A DNA stretch of 55,175 bases from an uncultured Nitrospira sp. (GTDB lineage Bacteria > Nitrospirota > Nitrospiria > Nitrospirales > UBA8639), in the NCBI GenBank assembly GCA_902500695.1, contig CABVRQ010000003.1:1-55175 (forward strand), given 5' to 3'. Positions 9,509 to 18,320 of this stretch are shown here, piece after piece. Each line of letters starts with the position of its first letter. Position 1 is the first letter of the stretch. Under the pieces are notes generated by a model. It had not been told where the DNA came from and ran no database searches. It worked only from the letters and a program-made list of their open reading frames with translations. Position numbers and translations under genes: made by a program.

Positions 9509-10368
9509 GGTGTGTCCTGTTCTTTCCGGGGAGAACCTGGCGGTGTCGATGTGGTCAGAGCGTCTCCCAAGGCGGTCATCAGTCCGATTCCGGAGAGGGA
9601 ATACGCTTCCCATAGTTGCAGGAGCGCGTCGGAGAGAAAAGCCGGTTGATACTCAGCAGATCGTGACTGGAGAAATTGTCTCAATGTTCGATGTCGAAGG
9701 GCACCAATAAACGTGTGGTCTTGATCAATGACCGGAAGGCTGTCGTATTGAGCCCATGCGGGGTGGGCGACAATGTCGAGGGCATTGGCCGAGGCCGGGA
9801 TCGCGTTTACGTCCTGCTTCATAATGGCGGATAGGGTGATGGTCGGCTCGGCTCCCAGAAGCTCTTTCATGAGGATGACTCCGCGTAAGTTTGTCTGATG
9901 ATCAATGATATATAAATAGTAGATCGCTTGCCCGATGGTTTGGGACACGCGTTGGAGAGCCTGCGCGACGGTGATGTCCGGTGGAAGCGTCAGAACATGG
10001 GGGTCGGCAAGACTGCCAGCGGTATGATCCGGCAAATTGATTGATCGACGAAGATGTGCCCCCATGGCCGGGTCAATCTGATCCAGCAGAGAGGTTTGTG
10101 TTGGGGCGTCATATTGTCGGAGCACTGCCCGTGCTGAACGGGAGGATAGTCGGCTGAGTATGAGCGCGCTGGTTGCCGGTGGATACTGTTTGAGAATTTC
10201 GGCTGTTGGGCCGGGAAGACAATACTCCAGGAAGGCGGCGATATGTTGGGGCTCCATGGTGTGCAACATGTCTCCCGCTGACTGAGCCGGTAGTTCCTCC
10301 ACGTAACGTGCCGCCTCTAATGGATGTTCCTGGATAAAGGCTTGCCGAAGCTGTTGGGTCAAATTCAT
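9505..10368 (-). CDS. Soluble MgtE-like N/CBS protein without a pore domain
   Basis: A 287-aa protein that resembles only the cytosolic half of MgtE: a helical N domain (about 1-120, AARYVEELPAQSAGDMLHTM) and a CBS pair (about 130-255), followed by a short polar tail. No membrane helices are present. It ends in an ATGA overlap with the complete mgtE and begins 5 bases after the MscS-like gene, with a GGAGGGG ribosome site. Because it is translated with MgtE, it may be a regulatory partner that senses Mg2+ or nucleotides; this is inference. It is not a simple truncation, because it has its own start and stop signals and an intact fold-length. Confidence 0.8.
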   Translation of the reverse strand: MNLTQQLRQAFIQEHPLEAARYVEELPAQSAGDMLHTMEPQHIAAFLEYCLPGPTAEILKQYPPATSALILSRLSSRSARAVLRQYDAPTQTSLLDQIDPAMGAHLRRSINLPDHTAGSLADPHVLTLPPDITVAQALQRVSQTIGQAIYYLYIIDHQTNLRGVILMKELLGAEPTITLSAIMKQDVNAIPASANALDIVAHPAWAQYDSLPVIDQDHTFIGALRHRTLRQFLQSRSAEYQPAFLSDALLQLWEAYSLSGIGLMTALGDALTTSTPPGSPRKEQDTP

Positions 10369-10372
10369 CGGT

Positions 10373-11206
10373 CTACCCCTCCGTTGGAGAAAGAATGCTG
10401 GTGACTTCGGTAAATTGTGCGGCAGGAATTACCACCCGTCCTTTCTCCGTATCCAGGACGACGACCATGGGAGTTATGGCTGTAACGGTGCCAGTGTAGG
10501 CGCCGACCTGAATCTTTTCGCCAATTCGGACAATGGGTTGAATGTAGTGGGCGGCAATCAGATTTTTCACGGCAGAACGAGAACCGATTCCAAAAGATAA
10601 CGCGGCTCCGGCAATGAGTCCGGCTATGAGAATGACGATGATTTGGTTGAGCAATGACGTGTCAATCCCCAACTCATTGATGGCCGTCACCAGAACAAGC
10701 AGGGTGGCGGCGATATAGACCGTTTGCGCGATGATGGTGCCTTGTCGGATTCCAGAAGAATCACATGCGACAGAGATGAGGTCGCGCACAAAGTTTGTGG
10801 CCAGGAGGCCCAGAACGAGAATAAGGGTCGCCATGCCGATTTTGGGCAGATAATGCACCAGTCCCGTTAAGGTTTCGGACAGGAGGGCTAGACTTAAGGC
10901 TTCGGTTGCGGAAATCAGAAAGAGGAGAAATACCAGCCAAAATCCCAGAAGACCGACAATTTGAGAAATTGTTTTTTGGCTACCGATTTTTTTGAGGAGC
11001 GTGAGAACGCCGGTGCCGCCCAGTAAACGATCGACCCCGATCATATGCAGGACGCGGCTCGTTCCCGCTTCAACGATTTTTCCCAATAGGATACCCAGGC
11101 CTAATAACATCAGGGCCCCAAGGGTTTTGGGGAGATAGGCCATAAACAGTTTGAAACTGTACTCAAACGATTCCTGAAGGGTCGCGGTCCAAAGGGTGAT
11201 ATCCAC
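10373..11206 (-). CDS. MscS-related membrane protein with conserved TM-helix repeats
   Basis: A 277-aa membrane protein starting at the GTG at 11206, which has a perfect AAGGAGG site 8 bases upstream; the longer frame to 11272 has none. About five hydrophobic segments precede a short C-terminal beta domain (GEKIQVGAYTGTVTAITPMVVVLDTEKGRVVIP) like the MscS middle domain. The repeated helix pattern LPKTLGALMLLGLGILLGKIVE is the conserved TM helix (PF05552) seen in small-conductance channels such as CmpX. It is first in an operon with the MgtE-like protein and MgtE, so it may take part in ion or osmotic homeostasis. Confidence 0.82.
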   Translation of the reverse strand: MDITLWTATLQESFEYSFKLFMAYLPKTLGALMLLGLGILLGKIVEAGTSRVLHMIGVDRLLGGTGVLTLLKKIGSQKTISQIVGLLGFWLVFLLFLISATEALSLALLSETLTGLVHYLPKIGMATLILVLGLLATNFVRDLISVACDSSGIRQGTIIAQTVYIAATLLVLVTAINELGIDTSLLNQIIVILIAGLIAGAALSFGIGSRSAVKNLIAAHYIQPIVRIGEKIQVGAYTGTVTAITPMVVVLDTEKGRVVIPAAQFTEVTSILSPTEG

Positions 11207-11380
11207 GGGATTGACCTCCTTAGAAATAAATAAGCAGAAATAGGGTACACACTTCGACAAAAAACGAGGCAATCAGAGAGACGAAATTCCTTATTGCGCC
11301 TGCTGGATCGATGAGTTTTACTGTGCGTTCAACCATCATGAGAGGGAATGTCCTCACTGGAGTGGCATTCGGTGTTGGTG

Positions 11381-11441
11381 AGCCCACGTGTTATTCAGTG
11401 GGCTATCCTTTTCTTCTGGGCCCTCAACCATTAATTGAGGG
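11381..11441 (-). terminator. Pair of hairpins at the end of the 158-aa gene
   Basis: Two perfect 7-bp stems follow one another: CCCTCAA/TTGAGGG (11421-11441), which straddles the stop codon, and AGCCCAC/GTGGGCT (11381-11404). Neither is followed by a T-run on the minus strand, so an intrinsic terminator is not certain. They may act as a 3' barrier or separate this gene from the next operon. Confidence 0.35.
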
Positions 11442-11907
11442 GGAGATGAGAAGATTCTGTGTCCTCAGATGTCTCTCCCGTTGGAGGTGAAGGATTCAAC
11501 TGAGAGTTCGAGAGAGGTTCGGGCTCGATCGAAGAATGTGAGGGTTGGGCCGGTTCGGGGACCTGCTGTATGAGTTTGTTGACTTTAATGACTGGTGGGT
11601 CAGTCACGAAGGGTTCATATTGCTTGACGTCCAACGTGACCGAGTCCTGTTCCTCCACAAGTAGATCAATCTCTGGAACCTGTTTTTGAAAGGTTGCCAG
11701 GATGGTGCCGTCTTGCGTGGTGACAGTCATTAACAATCGGTCCTGTTGTCGTTCCTTATGTGTGACCGTCCCTGTTAGGGGATGAACCGTTTCCTGAAGA
11801 AACTGGGGTAGGTAGGGTTGAGCGTATTGGGAAACGAAAAACGGTGCCCCTAAACCCAATCCTACTCCTAACAACAACCATGCCGCGTAGACGATCAAGG
11901 ATTTCAT
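11431..11907 (-). CDS. Small membrane-anchored or exported protein, unknown
   Basis: A 158-aa protein with an N-terminal hydrophobic segment rich in Gly and Leu (residues 4-26), which could be an uncleaved anchor. A short beta-rich middle follows (LTGTVTHKERQQDRLLMTVTTQDG, then DSVTLDVKQYEPFV), and the C-terminal 45 residues are rich in Pro, Ser and Glu and probably disordered. The start ATG has CTGGAG upstream. I do not recognise a family. It lies between the Mg2+ operon and an MscS gene on the same strand but has its own intergenic regions. Confidence 0.65.
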   Translation of the reverse strand: MKSLIVYAAWLLLGVGLGLGAPFFVSQYAQPYLPQFLQETVHPLTGTVTHKERQQDRLLMTVTTQDGTILATFQKQVPEIDLLVEEQDSVTLDVKQYEPFVTDPPVIKVNKLIQQVPEPAQPSHSSIEPEPLSNSQLNPSPPTGETSEDTESSHLPLN

Positions 11908-12361
11908 AAATGTATTCTCCAGAGTTGCAAAAGAATTTGTGAGCTCTACCTAATTCAGGCCAAAATTCAGTTGAAAAGGGTTTATCCTCGCCAAAAATGG
12001 AAGACCCGCAGCCATACAGGGTGTTTCCGGTCCTGTCACGTGGACCTTTCGTAGCCTGTTCACGTGTAATTGCAGTTTTTCAATTTTTGGGGAAATCGCG
12101 GCTGGCGCCTGGATCGTTATCAGTTAAGTGTTCGTAGGGCAACATAGAAAGAATGTTTGCAACACTGTAAAACGGTGCGAGGTGATCCGATTGTAAGGTC
12201 GTTTTTTTGCGAGACATAAGGCTGTTTCCTCATTCTAGCAATGCTATGAGAGCTTCTCAAACACCATGTGGGCAGGATGAAGGCAGCATGCAAGAGGAAT
12301 AATCTCCACATATATCTTAACGCATTCGAAAACCTTTCTGCTCCGATTGACGATTGGGGCG
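11908..12361. other. Non-coding stretch between two minus-strand genes
   Basis: About 450 bases without a supported gene. Two CACGTG palindromes (12037-12042 and 12061-12066) stand 24 bases apart, roughly 130-155 bases upstream of the 158-aa gene, where regulator sites could lie. No clear promoter or terminator was recognised. Confidence 0.4.
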
Positions 12362-13243
12362 TTATGTCCCGGTCGATGCGATGGGCAGCGGTACGGGAGT
12401 TCGGAGGTGAAGGTCCCTTTGAGGGAAAGGAATTTCCACACCATTTTTCCGAAATTTCTTGACGATGGCGCAATTAATATCGGATTGAACCTGCCTTCTG
12501 CCTTGTGGATCTTCCACCCAGGCTAATAAACGCATGTTCCAGGCGGAATCTCCGAAACTCATAAGCCAGGCCTTTGGTTCTGGGTGCGGTAGAACCATAG
12601 GGTTTTCCTTTGCTGCTTCCAAAAGTGAAATAATCACCTTGTCCAAATCTGAATTGTAAGAGACTCCCACCTCAATCTCCAAACGGGTTTTAGGGTCACC
12701 GTGCGACCAGTTGATAACCGTGGAAGAGATAAATTCGGAGTTGGGAACTACGATCGCAACGTTGTTCAGAGAACGAATAGTGGTAGATCGAATGTTGATT
12801 TCTGCCACATCTCCCTCAGTGTCTCCCACGGTGATGCGGTCCCCAATTTGTATGTGTTGTTCGAATAGCAACATGAGTCCCGCGATGAAATTGGACGTCA
12901 GATTTTGCAGGCCGAATCCGATTCCGACGGAGAGAAATCCAAAAATGACGACAAGACCGCTCAGGTCCACGCCGATGACTTGAAAGGCAATCACGGTGCC
13001 GACAAGGAGCAGGAAATATTGAATTATCCGGGTTAAGGTGTATTGTGTCGCCTTGGGCATCTTCGAGCGTTTAAGTAATTGGTTGCTGAGAAAACGTCGT
13101 ATCAGGGTGTTGATGATTATGAAACCACCCATGATGAACGCAAAAAATGCCAGAGACGAGAGGGTAATCGGGGTCTGGTTGACGGTAAATAAGGGATAGG
13201 TGAAAAAGTGATCCAATGCGTTCAGGACCGTTGAAAGATCCAT
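12362..13243 (-). CDS. mscS: Small-conductance mechanosensitive channel (MscS family)
   Basis: A 293-aa channel from the ATG at 13243, which follows AAAGGAG; seven further in-frame codons upstream are probably untranslated. Three or four N-terminal helices lead into the MscS pore helix and beta domain: FGFLSVGIGFGLQNLTSNFIAG, then HIQIGDRITVGDTEGDVAEI. The alpha/beta C-terminal domain (about 180-285) contains the expected RLEIEVGVSYNSD strand. It would release solutes under hypo-osmotic shock. It is monocistronic on the minus strand and differs from the shorter MscS-related protein near mgtE. Confidence 0.93.
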   Translation of the reverse strand: MDLSTVLNALDHFFTYPLFTVNQTPITLSSLAFFAFIMGGFIIINTLIRRFLSNQLLKRSKMPKATQYTLTRIIQYFLLLVGTVIAFQVIGVDLSGLVVIFGFLSVGIGFGLQNLTSNFIAGLMLLFEQHIQIGDRITVGDTEGDVAEINIRSTTIRSLNNVAIVVPNSEFISSTVINWSHGDPKTRLEIEVGVSYNSDLDKVIISLLEAAKENPMVLPHPEPKAWLMSFGDSAWNMRLLAWVEDPQGRRQVQSDINCAIVKKFRKNGVEIPFPQRDLHLRTPVPLPIASTGT

Positions 13244-14233
13244 GGTTGTGCTCCTTTGAGGCATTATAGATATTCTGCCACGTTGTTACTGATGGTGAGA
13301 CTCTTTCGGAGGTGTCCTGTTTATTGCCGTGTGGGGTTAGGTGAATAAACCAGAAAAATGTCAGAAAAGATAGAGGAGAAAAAAGCGGAGAGAAAAGCAC
13401 ATGACAGAGAAGGATGCCACTTGAGATCAAAAAATCCCGTCCGGGGCGATCAGGCGCGGCAGTATCAGGGTTGGATGACAGGAGCTGTATGGGTCGAGGG
13501 ACTCAGGTATGTTTCTGTGAGCGAGTGGCGGTGGGTTCCCGTCGTGTTACTCGACCTTTCATAGGAACGGTTATTTCGGAGTGTCCAGGCGACGGGGGGC
13601 CTTCAGGAGGGGTAACTGACAATTCACCAAGGCCACCAAGATATTGGCGGATATCTGATGAGCTTTTACGATCATCACCGCATGGCGCCCAAATCCACAT
13701 CCACATCTACAAAACTTCTGTACGCCTCTGGAACAAACACCACCTTAGTAAGCACCTCACGCGGTGTTCATAAATTTTTGACCACTACAATCACTGAATA
13801 GGTTTTACGACACATTCCCTTTCCTTCCAAAGTTTCACGAAAGACTCCGGAATGATTGCATGTTTGGAAATCGAAATGCGCGTTGGTGGTGTGCATTCCT
13901 ACGGATCCAGCATTCCTTGGCCGTCCTTAAAAAACTTTTTCGATGGTGGCACTCAATACTGAGGATTCCTAAGATTCAGGCTAAGAATGGCGGAGAGACG
14001 GGGAAACGCTCAGGGATTGTTGGTGAGAGCTTGCACAGAGAGCCACAGATATGTAGTCGAGAGGCGCCAATTGTGAATTTGTGTAAAAATTTTGGCAATG
14101 TTTTGAAGGTGAAGGAGTTCAGGTGATGAATGCGGAACTCGATGGAAGAAACTGGGGGCTATTGTGGGTGATCGAGAAAGGGCAATTGGAATGGAAAGGG
14201 CATCAGGATGATGGTTGGGAATGAGCCCCAAAA
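13244..14233. other. Gene-poor stretch of about 1 kb
   Basis: No convincing coding sequence on either strand. Plus-strand frames at 13358-13564, 13414-13773 and 13860-14126, and minus-strand frames, have erratic composition (strings of W, R, H), no ribosome sites and no recognisable motifs. No RNA gene, array or insertion-sequence end was recognised. It may be decayed coding DNA or hold an unrecognised small RNA. Confidence 0.45.
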
Positions 14234-14551
14234 TTAGGCATCGAGATAATCAACCCAGGTTTCCTTTTCCGCCAGGTATGTTTGACCTTTGAAATTAAGG
14301 CGGGTGCGCATGGTGGTAAAGCCTAATTCGCGAAGTTGATCGGTGATGTCCTTCAGGCTTTCCTGCACGGTTCGATAGACTTGCGATTGGAGGTTTAGCG
14401 CTTCGTACATGACCGTTCCCGAATATCCGCGTTCCACCCGTTTAATTGGGATCATTCGATTGAAATAGCGGTCACTAGGGTCCATGCCCTCCAATTGATG
14501 CTTTTCCACGACGGCATTTCTGACTCGAAAGGATAAGGGAAGCGATGTCAT
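14234..14551 (-). CDS. Small conserved-looking protein of unknown function
   Basis: A 105-aa soluble protein from the ATG at 14551 (MTSLPLSFRVRNAVVEKHQ), with GGAG about 9 bases upstream; the frame continues upstream to 14638 but without a ribosome site. The sequence is balanced and charged, with an alpha/beta pattern and a central helix (YEALNLQSQVYRTVQESLKD). No cysteines or membrane segments are present. I do not recognise the family. It is divergently oriented to pgsA, about 170 bases away. Confidence 0.6.
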   Translation of the reverse strand: MTSLPLSFRVRNAVVEKHQLEGMDPSDRYFNRMIPIKRVERGYSGTVMYEALNLQSQVYRTVQESLKDITDQLRELGFTTMRTRLNFKGQTYLAEKETWVDYLDA

Positions 14552-14722
14552 GTGCTCTGGCTCCGGCTTAACGATAGGGTATAGGTATTTTTTCTTTCTG
14601 TGAAAACGGATTATAGGCTGCCCCGATGGGGGTCGCAAGCGTGGTTGACTTCCCTCAGAATCCCAACGTAACCTTCCCTACGCTTGGGAAAAATACGTTT
14701 GCGAGAAAGGGGTTGTGGCGAA

Positions 14723-15301
14723 ATGCTCCGCGAGTCATCGGGTGCCGACATTCCAATCAACCTCCCCAACAGTCTCACCGTTCTTCGGATTCTCCTTGTT
14801 CCTGTCTTCGTTGGGTTTTTGCTCTACGAATACTATGATTATGCCCTAGTGACATTGTTAGTCGCGGCAGTGACCGATGGGCTGGATGGGGCAATAGCCC
14901 GTATCACCGATCAGCGCACTCGCCTAGGCGAGTACCTCGATCCTCTGGCTGACAAATTACTTCTCATGTCGGCCATCGTGACCCTATCTGTTCTCCATTT
15001 CATCCCTGTCTGGGCGGTGATTCTTGTGGTGAGCCGTGACGCCATTCTCCTCACGGGGACCATATTGGCCAATTTAACGGAAATCGACATTGATATTACT
15101 CCCACCTGGTTGGGAAAAGGTACCACCTTTGCACAAATTTGCTATGTCATCATGGTGATTCTCTTTGCGACCGGGCGTGTTCCCTCCGAAAGCATCATTC
15201 CTTTTCTCTCGGTAATGGTCATCCTGACAACCGGTTCTGGAGTGCATTATCTATTCCGGGGGATTCAACGGCTCAATTCTTCAGGCAAGAAACAAGGGTA
15301 A
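14723..15301 (+). CDS. pgsA: CDP-alcohol phosphatidyltransferase (phosphatidylglycerophosphate synthase)
   Basis: Makes phosphatidylglycerophosphate from CDP-diacylglycerol and glycerol-3-phosphate at the inner membrane, the committed step to phosphatidylglycerol and cardiolipin. The signature D-x2-DG-x2-AR-x8-G-x3-D-x3-D is complete in DGLDGAIARITDQRTRLGEY and the following LDPLAD. Several hydrophobic segments cover the remainder. The ATG at 14723 gives 192 aa, the usual size; a TTG at 14684 is an alternative. Substrate is assigned from the N-terminal LPNSLTVLRILLVPVF, typical of PgsA. The next gene, pilB, starts 15 bases downstream. Confidence 0.9.
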   Translation: MLRESSGADIPINLPNSLTVLRILLVPVFVGFLLYEYYDYALVTLLVAAVTDGLDGAIARITDQRTRLGEYLDPLADKLLLMSAIVTLSVLHFIPVWAVILVVSRDAILLTGTILANLTEIDIDITPTWLGKGTTFAQICYVIMVILFATGRVPSESIIPFLSVMVILTTGSGVHYLFRGIQRLNSSGKKQG

Positions 15302-15316
15302 AACCGGAGGATATCG

Positions 15317-17134
15317 GTGAATCGAGAGCGTGTCGGCCTACAGCTGGTGGATGCGAAAGTGATCTCTTCAGATGATTTGTCTCAGGCGCTTGATATTCAG
15401 CAGGGAGAAGGAGGGCGCCTCGGGAGCATTCTGGTTCGGATGGGGGTTCTGTCTGAATCCACCTTATTGGAGTTTCTCAGCCAGCATTATGGGGTTGCCA
15501 CCGTAGAATTGTCTACGTGCTCGATTGACGGGAGTCTTCGGGGGTTGGTTCCTTATGACGTTGTCCGCCGGCACCTCGTTTTGCCGGTGCGGAAAACCAC
15601 TTCACGTCTGAGTCTGGCTATGGCCGACCCCACGAATGCGTCTTTGCTCGATGACTTGCGATTTCGTACAGGGCTGCACATCATCCCCATGGTAGCTACC
15701 GAGTCGGATTTACGGACAGCGATCTCCCATGTGTATGGCCAGGCTCCAGACGGATCTTCCTCAATCCCCGAACCTCTGCAAAAAGATGAGGAGGGTAATT
15801 TCAAAAACCGCGGAGATAGCGACCGGATTTCACCCAATTCGATGGGGAGGCCTGTTGGCCCTGTCTGTGCCTCGGCTAACGGGTTGAATGGTCAAGAAAG
15901 ATCTAGCCTTCTTCATGACAACGCAGAAATGTCTCGTGTGAAGCGTCATATTAAAATTGATAAAGATTCTTCAGCTGTTGAGGTTGTGAATGGGCTTGTT
16001 CAGCAGGCCATTGAAATGGAGGCGAGTGATATTCATATTGAGCCGATGGAGACCATAATCCGGGTTCGCTTTCGGTTGGATGGCGTCTTGTGCCCGATTC
16101 AAAATCTTCCTAAGGATCTTCATCAGGCATTACTCGCCAGGGTGAAAATTCTTTCTGATCTGGATATTGCGGAGCGTCGGTTACCCCAGGATGGACGGAT
16201 GAAGGTGGAGGGCTTTCCCCACGTCGATATTCGAGTAGCAATTCTGCCGTGTTTGTTTGGGGAAAAAGCGGTCCTGCGTCTCCTGAATCAATCAGGGCTT
16301 GCATTGCATTTGACCAATATCGGGCTCAACCAGCCTGATTTGGATCGGGTCACGACGGCTCTGGAAAATCCCTATGGGATGATCCTGGTGACAGGGCCTA
16401 CGGGGAGCGGAAAGACGACAACCCTCTATAGCGCGTTACAATTTCTGAACACTCCTCAGATGAATATTGTCACTGTCGAAGATCCCGTGGAATACCAAAT
16501 CCAGGGCATCAATCAGATGCAAATTCATGAAGAGATTGGATTGAATTTTGCCGCCGGGTTGCGTGCTTTTCTGCGGCAGGATCCTGACGTCATGATGGTG
16601 GGGGAAATTCGTGATCGGGAAACCGCGCAAATCGCGATTCAGGCTTCCCTGACTGGCCATCGAGTTCTTTCGACTCTGCATACTATGAATGCCCCAGGGG
16701 CGATTGCCCGCCTCATCGATATGAGCATTGAGCCATTTTTGGTGTCTTCCGCCGTCTCGCTCATTGTGGGCCAACGATTAGTACGGAAAATTTGTGATCA
16801 TTGTCGGGAGCTGGATACGGTATCTCAATTTCAGCTGCAGGAGCTGGGGATTGATGCGAATGTATTCGGTGCGGTTCAAGCGATGAAAGGGCGGGGGTGT
16901 GCGTCCTGCCATCTGACTGGATTTAAAGGACGTATGGCCTTATTTGAGACATTGCCTATATTTGAAGGGCTCCATGAAAAAATTTTGGCCCGGGCATCGA
17001 CGAATGACTTAATAGCCTGTGCGATAAGCGAGGGATTTCGCACACTTAGGCAAGCGGGGATGGCGGCTGTTCAAGGTGGTTTGACCACTGTTGGCGAGGT
17101 ATTTGCCGAAACGAGGTCTGATGCTTTTGCGTAG
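15317..17134 (+). CDS. pilB: Type IV pilus extension ATPase PilB (GspE family)
   Basis: Hexameric cytoplasmic ATPase that drives pilus extension, 605 aa. The GTG start has an ideal GGAGG site 6 bases upstream. Domains: GspE N-terminal domain (about 1-145), a linker, and the secretion ATPase core (about 210-590). Walker A is GPTGSGKT (360-367), the Asp box is VTVEDPVEY, Walker B is DVMMVGEIRD (424-433) and the His box is STLHTMNA. A four-Cys zinc site is formed by C493, C496, C528 and C531. Followed by pilT and pilC. It could instead serve type II secretion, but the adjacent pilT favours pili. Confidence 0.93.
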   Translation: MNRERVGLQLVDAKVISSDDLSQALDIQQGEGGRLGSILVRMGVLSESTLLEFLSQHYGVATVELSTCSIDGSLRGLVPYDVVRRHLVLPVRKTTSRLSLAMADPTNASLLDDLRFRTGLHIIPMVATESDLRTAISHVYGQAPDGSSSIPEPLQKDEEGNFKNRGDSDRISPNSMGRPVGPVCASANGLNGQERSSLLHDNAEMSRVKRHIKIDKDSSAVEVVNGLVQQAIEMEASDIHIEPMETIIRVRFRLDGVLCPIQNLPKDLHQALLARVKILSDLDIAERRLPQDGRMKVEGFPHVDIRVAILPCLFGEKAVLRLLNQSGLALHLTNIGLNQPDLDRVTTALENPYGMILVTGPTGSGKTTTLYSALQFLNTPQMNIVTVEDPVEYQIQGINQMQIHEEIGLNFAAGLRAFLRQDPDVMMVGEIRDRETAQIAIQASLTGHRVLSTLHTMNAPGAIARLIDMSIEPFLVSSAVSLIVGQRLVRKICDHCRELDTVSQFQLQELGIDANVFGAVQAMKGRGCASCHLTGFKGRMALFETLPIFEGLHEKILARASTNDLIACAISEGFRTLRQAGMAAVQGGLTTVGEVFAETRSDAFA

Positions 17135-17158
17135 GTACCCCGGAAGACAGGTGCTCCA

Positions 17159-18271
17159 ATGGAATTGACTGTACTTCTAGGTGAATTATGCCGGCAGGGT
17201 GGCTCCGATTTGCACCTGGTCTCCGGCAGTGTGCCCCGCCTTCGAGTGGACGGGCATTTACGTCCTATGGAGTCTCCGACGTTGACCAGCCAGGACATAT
17301 CTCGGTTCACAGCGAGTCTGTTGACAGAAGCACAGTATCATCAGGTTATGGAGGCCGGAGATTGGGATGGAGCCTACAGCGATCCTGCTATTGGTCGGTT
17401 TCGGGTCCATGTTTATTCCCAGCGGGGATCCTTGGCCATGGCCATTCGAACAGTGTCCGGGAAGATTCCGACGTTTGAAGAATTAGGCCTACCGCCTATT
17501 GTTGAGGAATTGTTGAGAAAGCCCCAAGGGCTGATTTTGGTGACCGGGCCGACGGGAAGCGGAAAAAGTACGACATTGGCCTCAATGCTGGACCATATTA
17601 ATGAGGAGCGGTCTGCCCATATTATTTCATTAGAAGACCCTATTGAGATTCTTCATTCGCACAAAAAGAGTTTGGTTTCCCAAATGGAAGTCGGATCCGA
17701 TGTCCGCGAATTCCAATCCGCACTGAAAGGTATTTTACGACAGGATCCCGATGTGGTGTTTTTGGGAGAATTGCGAGATCTCGAGACCATCCAGGCGGCT
17801 CTTATCATGGCCGAAACCGGTCATCTGACGGTGGCCACCTTGCACACGAATTCTGCTATTCATGCGCTGACACGATTGGTCTCGGTCTTTCCTTCCCACC
17901 AGCAACAAGAAATTCGCATTCAGTTGTCGATGGTGCTGGAAGGCATTCTGGCTCAGAGACTTCTGCCCCGCTATGAGGGAAAGGGCCGAGTGCTGGCTTT
18001 AGAAATTCTGATTACCTCTCCGGCAATTCGGAATCTGATTCGGGAAGACAAGCTTCATCAAATGTATTCCATGATGCAAACGGGACAAGCCCAATATGGC
18101 ATGCAGACAATGAATCAAGCCTTGGCCGACTTAGCTGGCCAAGGAGTGATATCCTCTGAGTTGGCTATGGGACTCACAACACTTCCTGATGAGTTATCCA
18201 AGCTATTGGAACGCACCGGTCGGGATCGGTCTGGGGGGATGTCGTTGGCCAGGCTGCGTCCCCGGATGTAA
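17159..18271 (+). CDS. pilT: Type IV pilus retraction ATPase PilT
   Basis: Hexameric ATPase that powers pilus retraction and twitching, 370 aa. An N-terminal PAS-like domain (about 1-100) precedes the ATPase core with Walker A GPTGSGKS (130-137) and Walker B DVVFLGELRD. The C-terminal signature AIRNLIREDKLHQMYSMMQT is the diagnostic PilT motif (AIRNLIRE) that separates it from PilB and PilU. Lies between pilB and pilC on the same strand with short gaps, so the three motor genes are probably one operon. Confidence 0.94.
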   Translation: MELTVLLGELCRQGGSDLHLVSGSVPRLRVDGHLRPMESPTLTSQDISRFTASLLTEAQYHQVMEAGDWDGAYSDPAIGRFRVHVYSQRGSLAMAIRTVSGKIPTFEELGLPPIVEELLRKPQGLILVTGPTGSGKSTTLASMLDHINEERSAHIISLEDPIEILHSHKKSLVSQMEVGSDVREFQSALKGILRQDPDVVFLGELRDLETIQAALIMAETGHLTVATLHTNSAIHALTRLVSVFPSHQQQEIRIQLSMVLEGILAQRLLPRYEGKGRVLALEILITSPAIRNLIREDKLHQMYSMMQTGQAQYGMQTMNQALADLAGQGVISSELAMGLTTLPDELSKLLERTGRDRSGGMSLARLRPRM

Positions 18272-18320
18272 ATGATGACCTTCCTGATCTTTCACAGAGA
18301 ACGCGAGTAAGAGATTCAAG

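Noticed and set aside
13358..14126. Several plus-strand frames of 60-120 codons in the gene-poor stretch
   Set aside because: Erratic composition, no ribosome sites, no family resemblance.
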